64,000 bases of DNA from an uncultured Bacteroidales bacterium (GCA_902790595.1 CADASL010000004.1:124001-188000), one strand, 5' to 3'. Counted from the stretch's first letter, positions 35,335-44,150 are shown. Notes: generated by a model from the sequence alone, not told the origin. Made by a program: numbers and translations.

Positions 35335-36388
35335 ACTAATCACAATGCTCGCACTCGCCACTGCAATGTTGACATCGTGCGAGCAATATGGCGACGCCAA
35401 AATGCATACCATCGTAAACAAGGACGGCACCTGCACCCGTGAAATTAACTTCAAGGACGAGTCGCCAAAAAGTATCGCCATTAGCGACAATTGGACCCGC
35501 ACCTCCGACGCAACCGACACTACACGTGTAACTTACAGCCGGAATTTCGACAACGTGGAACAAATGTGCCAGGATGTGCCCCTTCTGCTCAACGGCAAGC
35601 CGCTGCAATCGAAAGCAACATTCGAGAAACGGTTCCGTTGGTTCTACACCGAGTACACTTTCACTGAGGAATTTGCGTCGCTTGGCGGCGATTTTCAACT
35701 GCCACCAACCGATTTCGCCACTGCCGACGAAGTCAGCTATTGGTTTACGGGGCAACCCAATCTCACCAACGGAATGAACGGCGCCGAGGCAGCGGAACTG
35801 CTCACCAACATTGGCGAAAAAATGGATTACTGGCTGTCTGACAACCTGTTTTGCAGCGGTTTTGATTACATCTGCGACAATTACGACCAAGTTAAAAATC
35901 CGCCAGTCAGCCGCGAAGAGTTTGCGTCGCTTCGCGATTCTCTCATTCGCTTCCGTGACTCGCTCGTTGCCTTTGCCCGCCCCGAAGATTCTATTGCCAA
36001 CTTGGCCCGTCCGGAAACATCAGAGCAGCACTACTATGCGATAGTTTTCGAGAAATTTTTTGGCAGCAACGCCTTCGACAAATTCTTTAATGAGAAAGAC
36101 GAAACCGGCTGCTACTCAGGGCTCAATGACAAGGTGGAGCCTTTGATGCACTTTCCGGAGTTATCGGTGCCTTACATACTCTCGATGCCCGGCAACGTTG
36201 TCGATTGCGGCAACGGAATCTGCCAGAACGGAACCATCATCTATCCGCTCACAGGCGAACGGATGATTCCGCAAAGCTACACAATCACCGCCACATCGCG
36301 CGTCAAGCACGTGTGGGCATATGTTGCTATGATTCTGATTGTTGCGATGGCGGTTTGCGGGTTTGTGTTCCAGCGTAAAAAGATATGA
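35321..36388 (+). CDS. Lipoprotein with C-terminal membrane helix, unknown function
   Basis: Unrecognised 355-residue exported protein. The lipobox MLTSC places a lipidated Cys at residue 20. The body is acidic and mixed, with an N-terminal part resembling a small beta domain (DAKMHTIVNKDGTCTREI). The end is a transmembrane helix followed by a short basic tail (VWAYVAMILIVAMAVCGFV then FQRKKI), so the protein could be held by lipid at one end and span the inner membrane at the other. It is the third gene of the ECF sigma operon and may act in signal sensing, but this is inferred. Confidence 0.75.
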   Translation: MKTTRLITMLALATAMLTSCEQYGDAKMHTIVNKDGTCTREINFKDESPKSIAISDNWTRTSDATDTTRVTYSRNFDNVEQMCQDVPLLLNGKPLQSKATFEKRFRWFYTEYTFTEEFASLGGDFQLPPTDFATADEVSYWFTGQPNLTNGMNGAEAAELLTNIGEKMDYWLSDNLFCSGFDYICDNYDQVKNPPVSREEFASLRDSLIRFRDSLVAFARPEDSIANLARPETSEQHYYAIVFEKFFGSNAFDKFFNEKDETGCYSGLNDKVEPLMHFPELSVPYILSMPGNVVDCGNGICQNGTIIYPLTGERMIPQSYTITATSRVKHVWAYVAMILIVAMAVCGFVFQRKKI

Positions 36389-36419
36389 TTCAAGAGGGAG
36401 ATTAGCGTCACCTGTCACA

Positions 36420-37238
36420 TCAACTTTTGCCGGTTGCCTGCTCTGCGGTGCTTGTCTCGCTGCGGAGCAGGGCCATTAGCGTTTCGTCGGTGATGTCGTA
36501 CTTGATTTCGCCCTTGCGCACGTGCGATATTGAGCCGGTTTCCTCAGAAACGACAACAATGGTGGCTTCGGTCACGTTCGACATACTCAGGGCGGCGCGG
36601 TGGCGCAGGCCAAGGTGCGGCGGCAGAACAAGGTCGTCGTCGATGGGCAGAACGCAGCGGGCGGCTTTGATGCGGTCGCCGACTATTATCATCGCGCCAT
36701 CGTGCATCGGGCTGTTTTTGAAGAAGACGCTCTCAATAAGCCGGTACGACACATCGGCGTTCAGCGTGTCGCCGCTCTGCACAAAGGTTGTCAGCTCCGA
36801 GTTGTTGGCTACCACAATGAGCGCGCCCGTTTTGGTTTTCGACATATCGCGGCAGGCGCGGCAAATCTCGTGCAGAGTGCTGTCGGATGTGGCAAGGCTG
36901 GTGGCCTTGTCGAAGTACCGGGCCAGAGAGAAACGTTTTTTCACCGAATCGGTGTTGCCCAACAGCAGCAGGAATTTGCGGATTTCCTGTTGGAACAGAA
37001 TGATGACGGCAATGACACCGACGCTGATGAACGAATCGAGTATTGTTGACAACAGGTTGAGGTTGAGGAATTTAACCACCAGCCAAACCAAATAGAGCAG
37101 CATCAGTCCGACAAAAATGCTCATCGCCACCGTGCCGCGCACCAATTTATATAATTGGTAGAGGATTATGGCCACCAGCAGAATGTCGACAAAATCGGCG
37201 AACCCAAATGTTATGAATAACAGCCCCATACGTTGCAA
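36420..37238 (-). CDS. cdaA: Diadenylate cyclase CdaA
   Basis: Membrane c-di-AMP synthase (272 aa), making c-di-AMP from two ATP. Three transmembrane helices occupy about residues 10-90, followed by the DAC domain with the conserved DGA (NSPMHDGAMII) and RHR (LGLRHRAAL) motifs. The Bacteroidota version normally works in potassium and cell-wall homeostasis. The ATG at 37238 is followed by a second at 37229 that could also serve. It is convergent with the lipoprotein gene, with 31 bases between the stops and no clear terminator. The usual regulator CdaR is a YbbR protein, and a YbbR gene is found at 11.9 kb. Confidence 0.94.
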   Translation of the reverse strand: MQRMGLLFITFGFADFVDILLVAIILYQLYKLVRGTVAMSIFVGLMLLYLVWLVVKFLNLNLLSTILDSFISVGVIAVIILFQQEIRKFLLLLGNTDSVKKRFSLARYFDKATSLATSDSTLHEICRACRDMSKTKTGALIVVANNSELTTFVQSGDTLNADVSYRLIESVFFKNSPMHDGAMIIVGDRIKAARCVLPIDDDLVLPPHLGLRHRAALSMSNVTEATIVVVSEETGSISHVRKGEIKYDITDETLMALLRSETSTAEQATGKS

Positions 37239-37411
37239 AATTCAAGTTGCTAATATACGCTCTGTCGGGCAAAATTTCGCGATTTTGTGCCATTTTCGGC
37301 CAAAAAAATGCCGAAAAAGTTTGATTGCAACTGTTTCCGCCCTGTCCGCAACGGTCCGGCAGCCTTTCGAATCGGCTGATAATTAGTTTTTTAATTGTTT
37401 CGCAACATTAC

Positions 37412-37443
37412 TTGTCTGTTATATGTTTTTTCTTTTACCTTTA
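37412..37443 (+). promoter_or_regulatory. Candidate promoter for the HU-SPOR gene
   Basis: TTGT at 37412-37415, 20 bases, then TACCTTTA at 37436-37443; one mismatch to TAnnTTTG. The box ends 20 bases before the ATG. Confidence 0.5.
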
Positions 37444-37463
37444 CATAATCAAAAAGTCAACTT

Positions 37464-38474
37464 ATGATAAGTAAATACATCAAAGATTTGATACCCAACA
37501 ATTCGCGGATTATCATCCCTGACTTCGGTGCGTTTATGATTCAAGACACACCAACGGGTAAAGTAATATCGTTCAACGATTTCCTGAAGTTTAACGATAG
37601 TGTTCTCCTCAACCGGATTATCACGGTGGAGAAAGTTGACGCAGCCAAAGGCAAAGAGGCAATCAAGGCTTACATTGCCAGGATTGAGTCCGCTTTCAAG
37701 GCTGGCGAGAGTTTTGCCGTTGAGGGTGTCGGCTATCTGTCGAAAGACAGCCAGAACAACATCAACTTTGAGCAGGACGAGAACGCCAAGGATAAAGGCA
37801 AACCAAAAGCCGCCGCCGCCAAACCAAAGGCAGAGGAAGTGAAACCCGCAGCCGCGCCGGCCGCAGAGCCCAAGGCCGAGGCCCCGAAAGCCGAAGCGCC
37901 CAAAGCACCGGCAGCTGAGCCAAAACCGCAGCCAGCCGCAGCTCCGAAACCGCAGCCGTCGGCAGCACCAAAGAGCACATATACAAATAATAGTTATACA
38001 AATAGGAATATGGAAATTAAAACTAAAGACAAGACGCTTACTACCGTCTTAATTATTGTTGCAGCAGCAGTTATTATTGGCGTACTTATTTGGTTAGCCA
38101 TTGATTTTAACTGGTTTGGACCATTCAAGACAGCCAAAGAAGCCCCGGCACCGGTCGAGGTTGTTGTTGACACCACTCCGGCAGTCGACACCACAGTTTA
38201 TGAGGAGCCAGAGCCGGAACCGGTTATTATTGAGGAGCCGGTTGACCCAAGCTCGATGCACTATCACATTATTGCAGGCAGCTTCCAGGTTGAGTCGAAT
38301 GCTATCCGCTTCCAGGAGGATATGCGCAGTCGCGGCTACAACGCAGTGATTCTGACCCGTGGCACGGGCTATCACTACGTGAGTGTCAAGGCCTTCGACA
38401 GCCGTTCAGAAGCAGTTGCCGAGTGGCGCAATATGACAATCGAGAACCCGAACCTCTGGATTTTGGTAAAGTGA
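37464..38474 (+). CDS. HU-like / SPOR fusion membrane protein
   Basis: A 336-residue protein joining two domains not normally found together outside Bacteroidota. Residues 1-110 resemble the CCDC81-like prokaryotic HU domain (MISKYIKDLIPNNSRIIIPDFGAF, EGVGYLSKD). Residues about 112-175 are an Ala/Pro/Lys-rich linker built from PKAE/EPK repeats. One transmembrane helix is at about 194-212 (VLIIVAAAVIIGVLIWLA). The C-terminal ~75 residues are a SPOR domain (YHIIAGSFQVESNAIRFQEDM, VSVKAF), which binds denuded peptidoglycan. This topology places the HU part in the cytoplasm and the SPOR domain in the periplasm, so it may link cell-wall position to DNA or another partner. Confidence 0.9.
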   Translation: MISKYIKDLIPNNSRIIIPDFGAFMIQDTPTGKVISFNDFLKFNDSVLLNRIITVEKVDAAKGKEAIKAYIARIESAFKAGESFAVEGVGYLSKDSQNNINFEQDENAKDKGKPKAAAAKPKAEEVKPAAAPAAEPKAEAPKAEAPKAPAAEPKPQPAAAPKPQPSAAPKSTYTNNSYTNRNMEIKTKDKTLTTVLIIVAAAVIIGVLIWLAIDFNWFGPFKTAKEAPAPVEVVVDTTPAVDTTVYEEPEPEPVIIEEPVDPSSMHYHIIAGSFQVESNAIRFQEDMRSRGYNAVILTRGTGYHYVSVKAFDSRSEAVAEWRNMTIENPNLWILVK

Positions 38475-38500
38475 TTTTTTTATCATAGTGTATTAGACAG

Positions 38501-38535
38501 AAAGCCCCGGACAATTGTTCGGGGCTTTTCTTTTG
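38501..38535 (+). terminator. Terminator after the HU-SPOR gene
   Basis: AAAGCCCCGGAC / GTTCGGGGCTTT stem with one mismatch, then CTTTT. Confidence 0.88.
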
Positions 38536-38611
38536 CTATGGTTTGACGGATGGCGCTGCGGTGCGGCCCGATGCAGTGCCGGACTCCATCAAAAAAAACG
38601 ATTTGGAAACG

Positions 38612-39778
38612 CTATTCGCGCTGACCTTTCTTTCCCTCGTAGAGCGAGAATTTGCGGAACGAGCATTCGAGCGCGCCGTTGTAGAGTTTGATTTTGCGCT
38701 CGGGGCGAAGTCCGATGAACTTCATACACTCGGGGTTGCTGCCGATAAGCCACGCCTCGTAGCCGCCGAAATCAACCTTCAGCTTGTCGCCGATTTTCTG
38801 GTAGAAGATGCGCAGGTCGTTGGGTTGGAGGCGCTCGCCGTAGGGCGGGTTGGTGACAATGGTGCCGCCGGGTGTTTTCGGGCGCAGGTCGAAGAAGTTG
38901 TGCATACTCACGCTCACCTTCTTGCTCAGGAAGGCCGCCTTGATGTTCATTTCGGCCGCCTTAACCGCTCCCGGAGCAATGTCGCTGCCGCTGATGGTGT
39001 GGGTGAAGGGCGGAGTGTCAATCGTCTCCTCGGCGACGTCGGCAAAAAGGTCGGCATCAAAATCGGCCCATTTCTCAAAGGCGAACTCCTTGCGGTAGGT
39101 GCCCGGAGCAATGCCGTAGGCTATCATTGCGGCCTCAATGAGCAGGGTGCCCGAGCCGCACATCGGGTCGAGGAAGTCGGTATGGCCGTTCCAGCCGGAG
39201 AGCATAATCATTCCGGCGGCCAGCACCTCGTTGATTGGCGCCTTGACGCTCGCCTGGCGGTAGCCGCGCTTGAAGAGCGGTTCGCCCGAGCTGTTGAGCA
39301 AAACGGTGACGTGCTTCTCGGCAATGTGAATCTCGATGCGGAGGTCGGGGTTCTCGGTGTCAACGTTGGGCCGCTTGCCGGTGCGGCGGCGGAACTGGTC
39401 GGCAATGGCGTCTTTGGCTTTGAGCGACGCGTACTGCGAGTGCGTGAAGATGGTGGAGTGGGTGGTGGCCGTTATGGCAAATGTTTGGCTGAGCGATAGA
39501 TACTCGTCCCAATCGATGCGGCCAATCTCTTTATAATAGGTGTCCTCGTCTTTGGCGTCAAACTCGGCAATGGGTTTCAGCACGCAGAGCGCGGTGCGAA
39601 GCCGGTAGTTTGCGCGGTACATCATAGCCTTGTCGCCGCTGAACGACACGGCGCGGTTCAGCACCTTCACGTTTTCGGCGCCAATTTCATTCAATTCCCC
39701 AGCCAGTATTTCCTCAAGCCCGGCAAAGGTTTTTGCCACCATCTGATAGCTCCCGGTTTCTGTTTTTTTTGCAGTCAT
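38612..39778 (-). CDS. THUMP-domain RNA methyltransferase (RlmL/N family)
   Basis: SAM-dependent guanine-N2-type methyltransferase predicted to act on rRNA (388 aa from the ATG at 39778; the frame continues upstream without support). An N-terminal THUMP domain covers about residues 10-150 (FAGLEEILAGELNEIG, YRANYRLRTALC), with the catalytic Rossmann domain after it: FLDPMCGSGTLLIEAA is the SAM loop and IVTNPPYGERL is the catalytic NPPY motif. It resembles the first half of E. coli RlmL, lacking the RlmK half. It stands alone, convergent with the HU-SPOR gene. Confidence 0.92.
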   Translation of the reverse strand: MTAKKTETGSYQMVAKTFAGLEEILAGELNEIGAENVKVLNRAVSFSGDKAMMYRANYRLRTALCVLKPIAEFDAKDEDTYYKEIGRIDWDEYLSLSQTFAITATTHSTIFTHSQYASLKAKDAIADQFRRRTGKRPNVDTENPDLRIEIHIAEKHVTVLLNSSGEPLFKRGYRQASVKAPINEVLAAGMIMLSGWNGHTDFLDPMCGSGTLLIEAAMIAYGIAPGTYRKEFAFEKWADFDADLFADVAEETIDTPPFTHTISGSDIAPGAVKAAEMNIKAAFLSKKVSVSMHNFFDLRPKTPGGTIVTNPPYGERLQPNDLRIFYQKIGDKLKVDFGGYEAWLIGSNPECMKFIGLRPERKIKLYNGALECSFRKFSLYEGKKGQRE

Positions 39779-40140
39779 TGCTGATTCGTTTTTTGAGGGT
39801 GCAAAGCAAATCAACCGCGGCATACTTTGCAACTTTTTTCGACCTCGCAAACACGGTTTTCTCCTTGTAATAATTGTTGACGTTTGCGTACAGTGCAATA
39901 AACTGTTTTTCAACATTGTTTTGAAAGGCCTAATCAACAGTGTCCGCCGCGGCCTTGCTGTTTTTTATTGACTAACGTTGTTTTTTTGGTTGATGTATCT
40001 ATATTTGTGCCATCAACCTTTTTTCGTGCATTTGCATAGAAAAATGTGATTGAGTGAAAGAGCCCAAATAAACATTTATTGAACGGAAACGAGAATATTG
40101 TTGACCTAAATATTTTTATAACAATTAAAAACAAGTGTTT
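39779..40140. other. Intergenic leader region ahead of the receptor cassette array
   Basis: No intact gene. The right part, from about 40000, is a leader repeated ahead of the next cassette: CCTTTTTTCGTGCATTTGC, TAGAAAAA, TGTGATTGAGT and AAATATTT words occur in the same order at 40321-40445, and all three cassette leaders end with the TTAAAAA...AGTGTTTATG block just at the YfiR start. Confidence 0.7.
39978..40007 (+). promoter_or_regulatory. Candidate promoter of the scarred first cassette
   Basis: TTG at 39978-39980, 19 bases, then TATATTTG at 40000-40007, an exact TAnnTTTG match. Confidence 0.5.
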
Positions 40141-40227
40141 ATGAGAAAAAGCGCATTAGTTATTTGTGGACTGTTGGCACTTTGTGCCACAACAAAAGCG
40201 CAAGATTTTAGTCACAAATACTTGTGA
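40141..40227 (+). pseudogene. Scar of a lost YfiR-receptor cassette (YfiR signal peptide remnant)
   Basis: A 28-codon open frame, MRKSALVICGLLALCATTKAQD followed by FSHKYL and stop. The first 22 residues are the same signal peptide as the two intact YfiR-like genes (one start-proximal K/R and one I/C difference). At base 40206 the YfiR sequence ends and TTTTAGTC... continues, matching 27 of 30 bases of 44127-44156, the sequence immediately after the stop of receptor A. A deletion has therefore joined a YfiR gene at codon 22 to the region after a receptor stop, removing the rest of both genes. The short peptide is unlikely to have a function. Confidence 0.85.
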
Positions 40228-40268
40228 GGCAGGGCCGTTCCCGGTAATCGGGGCGGCCTTGTTATTTT
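40228..40268 (+). terminator. Orphan terminator of the lost cassette
   Basis: GGGCCGTTCCCG / CGGGGCGGCC stem with GTAAT loop, then TTGTTATTTTT. It corresponds in position to the terminator after receptor A (44151-44191). Confidence 0.75.
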
Positions 40269-40313
40269 TATCATTGACAAATATCAGTTTTTTTATTGGC
40301 GTATCCAATTTTG

Positions 40314-40321
40314 TACTTTTG
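40314..40321 (+). promoter_or_regulatory. Candidate -7 box of cassette A
   Basis: TACTTTTG matches TAnnTTTG, in the part of the leader that corresponds to TATATTTG in the scar copy. A TTTT is 19 bases upstream; the -33 element is weak. Confidence 0.4.
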
Positions 40322-40445
40322 ACCTTTTTTCGTGCATTTGCGTAGAAAAAGTTGTGATTGAGTAAAAGAACGAAAAAGAAATATTTGAATGGAAATGAGA
40401 TAATTATAGAGTTAAATATTTAAGGACTTTTAAAAATCAGTGTTT

Positions 40446-40952
40446 ATGAAAAGAAGCGCATTAGTTATTTTGGGATTGTTGGCACTTTGTGCCACAACAA
40501 GAGCGCAGGACGAGAAGTTCAAGGCATTGTTTATGTACAACTTCACAAAGTACATAGAGTGGCCGCAGACTAAACAGTCGGGCGATTTTGTGATTGGTGT
40601 TATTGGCAATTCGGCCATTGTGGGCGAGTTGGAGACAATAGCACAGAAAAAAACAGTTGGCGCGCAGTCAATTAAGGTTAAGCAGGTTAGCTCGGCCGAG
40701 GATTTGACCCGTATGCACATTGTTTACGTAACCGAGGATAAATCGGGTGAGGCAACTGGCATAGCCGGAAAGGTCAAGGGCAAAGGTGTTGTCCTGATTA
40801 CCGACAAGGCCGGATATGCACAGTCAACTTCGGGAATCAACTACATCAAGAAAGACGGCAAGCCGAATTTTGAGGTCAGCAGCAAGCACCTCGCCGAGGA
40901 GGGTGTCAAGGTGTCGGCTCAGCTGATGGCACTTGGAACCGCCGTCGATTAA
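40446..40952 (+). CDS. YfiR-family (DUF4154) periplasmic protein, cassette A
   Basis: Secreted 168-residue protein of the YfiR/DUF4154 family. The signal peptide is MKRSALVILGLLALCATTRAQ, and the mature part starts DEKFKALFMYNFTKYIEWP, the family hallmark for a helix and strand at the domain start, followed by FVIGVIGNSAIVGELE, HIVYVTEDKSGEA and GVVLITD. In Pseudomonas YfiR represses the diguanylate cyclase YfiN, but here it is coupled to a TonB-dependent receptor with 26 bases between them, so its role may be in receptor or ligand control. It differs from the second copy at only about nine residues. The ATG is preceded by GTGTTT, and an in-frame GTG at 40440 is a less likely start. Confidence 0.92.
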   Translation: MKRSALVILGLLALCATTRAQDEKFKALFMYNFTKYIEWPQTKQSGDFVIGVIGNSAIVGELETIAQKKTVGAQSIKVKQVSSAEDLTRMHIVYVTEDKSGEATGIAGKVKGKGVVLITDKAGYAQSTSGINYIKKDGKPNFEVSSKHLAEEGVKVSAQLMALGTAVD

Positions 40953-40978
40953 AAACAACTAATTGGTAACTTTAAATT

Positions 40979-43900
40979 ATGATGAAGATGAAAAAATTGA
41001 TACTCTGCGCAACAATGTTAGTGGCAATGACCTGCCAACTGTTCGCACAAAACACCGACATTTCGTCGATGACAAAAGAAGACATTATGAAGCTCTCATA
41101 CGACGAGCTGCTTGAAATGCCATTCGAGGACGTGATGAAACTGGCCGACATTATGGGTGTGTCGATGGACGACCTGTTCGCAATGATTATGAACAAATCA
41201 GTGTCATCAGCTTCGAAGAAGGCTGAGGATTCGTTCAAATCGCCTCTGGCTTCTACTGTTATCACCAAGGCCGAGATTCGCTCATACGGCATTACCTCGA
41301 TTGAGGAGGCTCTGCGTCTGATTCCTGGTGTGATTGTTCAGGAACGCACCAACGGTATGTACGACGTGCACATCCGCGGTTTGAACAACATTCCTGACAA
41401 CCAGATGATGCTCTACACCGAGAACGCAAATACACTGCTGATGATTGACGGCCGCATTGCTCACGAGTATGCAACAGGCTGTGTCGATTTTTCGGTTCTG
41501 CCAATCGGCGTTGAGGATATTGAGCGTATTGAGGTTGTTCGTGGCGCCAACGCCGCACTCTACGGCCCCAACGCTTTGATGGGTGTTATCAACATCATTA
41601 CCGAGAAAACTACTGAGAACTCGAAAGAACTGCAAGGCAGCCTGACAATGGGTACTCACGAGAACTATATCGGCGATGTTGCTTACCGCAAGAATTTCGG
41701 CAAGAAACTGGGTGTGGGCATTACCGCCAACCTGCAATATCGTCGCCGCAACACCAACCAGCTCTATGTTTACCCGACTCAAGGTTTGATGTATTCGAAA
41801 TTGAACGCCCAGGAAAGGGCAGACGTTGAAAAGCAGGGCGGCCTTGACCAGCAGACTTTGGGTGCTTTTCTGTATGGCGCATACAGAGATGAGGAAGGAA
41901 ATGTCAAATACGATCCGTCAAGAGTAAAACTGACTGACGCATCACAGGGCGGATATTACAAGACAACCGATATTGAGAATTTGAAACAGTTATTCACATT
42001 TGGTGCCATTGCCGGCGAGGTTCCTGACGAACTGAAAGCAACGATTTATCAAATGCAAATGGAGAAAGGTTCTGAGTATTTGCAGGCAGTGTATGGAGAG
42101 ACAGAAGCATCGGAAAAAACTGTAGCAATGTTCCTTCAAGGTTTGGCCGGCAGTCTTCCTTACGGATTATACGACGCTATGGAGAAACAGCTTGACGTTG
42201 CCGATATGTTCGACGACCCGGGAATGTCGCGCAAGACTTACGGTTTCAACTCTTACGTATCGTACCGTCCGCTTGAAGATGTTACATTCGACCTCTCGTT
42301 CGGCTATCAGCAATCGCGTGCCAATACTCTTCCGGTTGGTGAGCTGCCGTTCACATTAGCTGAGCGTGTTTCTCAAACAGGTTATGCAAACCTGAATGCA
42401 AACATTAAAGATTTGAGTTTGAATGTCAACTATATGGGTGGTCTGAAAGACTTTATGAAGGGCGCTCCCGGATTCAAAATCTTTACACATAATATCCAAG
42501 CAAGTGCCGAGTACGACATCAAAGTTGGCGATATTTTGAATGTTGTGCCGGGTGTGTCTTACAACTATGTAAATTTCAAGGATTACATTCCAGATTATAA
42601 GAACCCAAGCGACCCGAACGATTTCTCGTGGGAGTATCACGATCACGATTACAAATCGCCCAACGGACGCCACTTGTCAGGTTATTTCGATGGCGGGACA
42701 GCCGAGTTGAAAGACTTTGCTCCGAGCTTGCGTGCCGACTTCCACGTTGGCGGTTTCCGCGCCATTGCTGCCGCTCGTTTTGACAAGACCAGCATTCCTG
42801 ACAAATGGAACCCCTCGTATCAGATTGGTGCCAACTATCTGATTAACGACAACAACATTATCCGCGCATCGTACAGCACCGCTATGCGTTCGGCCAATAT
42901 GGTGAACTCAAACACCTTGTATACTTGGCACCGCGATGGTATGATGCCGCCTGACACCGTTTATTTCCAGGCTGATAAGAATGCGCCGTTGGCAAAAACA
43001 AGTAACATTGAGTTAGGTTACCGCTGGCGTCCGACCGAAAAAATCCTTATCGATGCCGAGGCTTACTACTCAATTAGCAAGGACTTTGGCGCACTCAAAG
43101 CCAACCAGTCTTCAGTTATCCTGCCGTCAACCTATATGATGGGCTTTATGATGGACACATCGAACTTGGGCGCATTGAATAATATTCAAGAAGGCAGAAT
43201 TGATGAAAGTGTGTTGGGCGTGCTCGGTAAGTTTATGGGCATATCAAGTGTGTCTACAAATATCAAATACAGCAAACTGCCGTATACTGTTAAGCAGATG
43301 GGCATTGGTGTGAATGTTGACTGGATTATATCGCCGAAACTCATTGCCAAGGTGAACGCCAACGTTCAGCAGACCAAAATCGACAACTATTATGCCTACA
43401 ACCAGAACGCAGAGGTTCTGGGCCAGCTGGGTCAGGTTTTCGGTATGATTACCCGTATTCCGGATTGGATTTACAACATCCAGTACGATGCCATTGAGAC
43501 TCTGATTAAGGATGGCACGTATCCAGATGACCCGGACTTCAACTTTATGGCCGACCCGGCAGACTTTCAGGCCTATCTCGACAGATATATTGGCAAATAC
43601 TTGCCCAATGCCATTATGACTAATGTGAACAATATTGATGCAGTACGGGCTGAATACAATTCTCTTGACGAAGCCGGTAAGGCCGCTATGCTCGACGATT
43701 TGCGCCATAGCAACGATCCTCAGAAATATGCTTCGTACTATGCACTTGAGTATGGTATGTACAGCGAGAACGGCATATTCCACTTTGGTGATTCGAAACC
43801 GTATGAAATACCGACAGAGAATGGTGTTAAGCACAAAGCAACTCCGAGTGTTTACGGTATGGTTGGTCTCATCTACAAACCGACTCCGAAAATCGACATT

Positions 43901-44125
43901 GCAGCATACGGCAACTACATTGGCAAACGTACCTACGCTACCAAGTACAGCACCGAGAAGCTTGACGACCGCTTCACAGTTAGTATGAAGTTTGGTTACA
44001 AACCTGCCGATGGCATCGAGGTTTACCTGAACGCTCACAATATGTTCAACAACAAAGAGCAGGAGTTCCCCTACGGTGACAAGATTGGCGGAATCTACTC
44101 TGTAGGCGTAAGCTTCGGATTCTAG
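40979..44125 (+). CDS. TonB-dependent receptor, cassette A
   Basis: Outer-membrane receptor of 1048 residues. A signal peptide (KKLILCATMLVAMTCQLFAQ) is followed by a short helical acidic region with two similar segments (YDELLEMPFEDVMKLADIM and MDDLFAMIM), then MNKSVSSASK and the plug domain beginning STVITKAEIRSYGITSIEEAL, with VRGANAALYG and GVINIITEK. The barrel follows and ends with GVSFGF, a typical C-terminal aromatic. Large stretches at about residues 260-410 and 705-755 share little with receptor B. No CarboxypepD-reg domain is present. The YfiR gene precedes it in the same transcript and a terminator follows. The substrate is unknown. Confidence 0.92.
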   Translation: MMKMKKLILCATMLVAMTCQLFAQNTDISSMTKEDIMKLSYDELLEMPFEDVMKLADIMGVSMDDLFAMIMNKSVSSASKKAEDSFKSPLASTVITKAEIRSYGITSIEEALRLIPGVIVQERTNGMYDVHIRGLNNIPDNQMMLYTENANTLLMIDGRIAHEYATGCVDFSVLPIGVEDIERIEVVRGANAALYGPNALMGVINIITEKTTENSKELQGSLTMGTHENYIGDVAYRKNFGKKLGVGITANLQYRRRNTNQLYVYPTQGLMYSKLNAQERADVEKQGGLDQQTLGAFLYGAYRDEEGNVKYDPSRVKLTDASQGGYYKTTDIENLKQLFTFGAIAGEVPDELKATIYQMQMEKGSEYLQAVYGETEASEKTVAMFLQGLAGSLPYGLYDAMEKQLDVADMFDDPGMSRKTYGFNSYVSYRPLEDVTFDLSFGYQQSRANTLPVGELPFTLAERVSQTGYANLNANIKDLSLNVNYMGGLKDFMKGAPGFKIFTHNIQASAEYDIKVGDILNVVPGVSYNYVNFKDYIPDYKNPSDPNDFSWEYHDHDYKSPNGRHLSGYFDGGTAELKDFAPSLRADFHVGGFRAIAAARFDKTSIPDKWNPSYQIGANYLINDNNIIRASYSTAMRSANMVNSNTLYTWHRDGMMPPDTVYFQADKNAPLAKTSNIELGYRWRPTEKILIDAEAYYSISKDFGALKANQSSVILPSTYMMGFMMDTSNLGALNNIQEGRIDESVLGVLGKFMGISSVSTNIKYSKLPYTVKQMGIGVNVDWIISPKLIAKVNANVQQTKIDNYYAYNQNAEVLGQLGQVFGMITRIPDWIYNIQYDAIETLIKDGTYPDDPDFNFMADPADFQAYLDRYIGKYLPNAIMTNVNNIDAVRAEYNSLDEAGKAAMLDDLRHSNDPQKYASYYALEYGMYSENGIFHFGDSKPYEIPTENGVKHKATPSVYGMVGLIYKPTPKIDIAAYGNYIGKRTYATKYSTEKLDDRFTVSMKFGYKPADGIEVYLNAHNMFNNKEQEFPYGDKIGGIYSVGVSFGF

Positions 44126-44150
44126 GTTTTAGTCATAAACACTTGTGAGA

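Noticed and set aside
38543..39499. 318-aa open frame on the plus strand
   Set aside because: Antisense to the THUMP-domain methyltransferase, whose motifs are clear; composition is that of a reverse-strand shadow.
40141..40227. 28-residue peptide as a functional small secreted protein
   Set aside because: Its parts match a YfiR signal peptide and a post-receptor region, so it is best read as a deletion scar.
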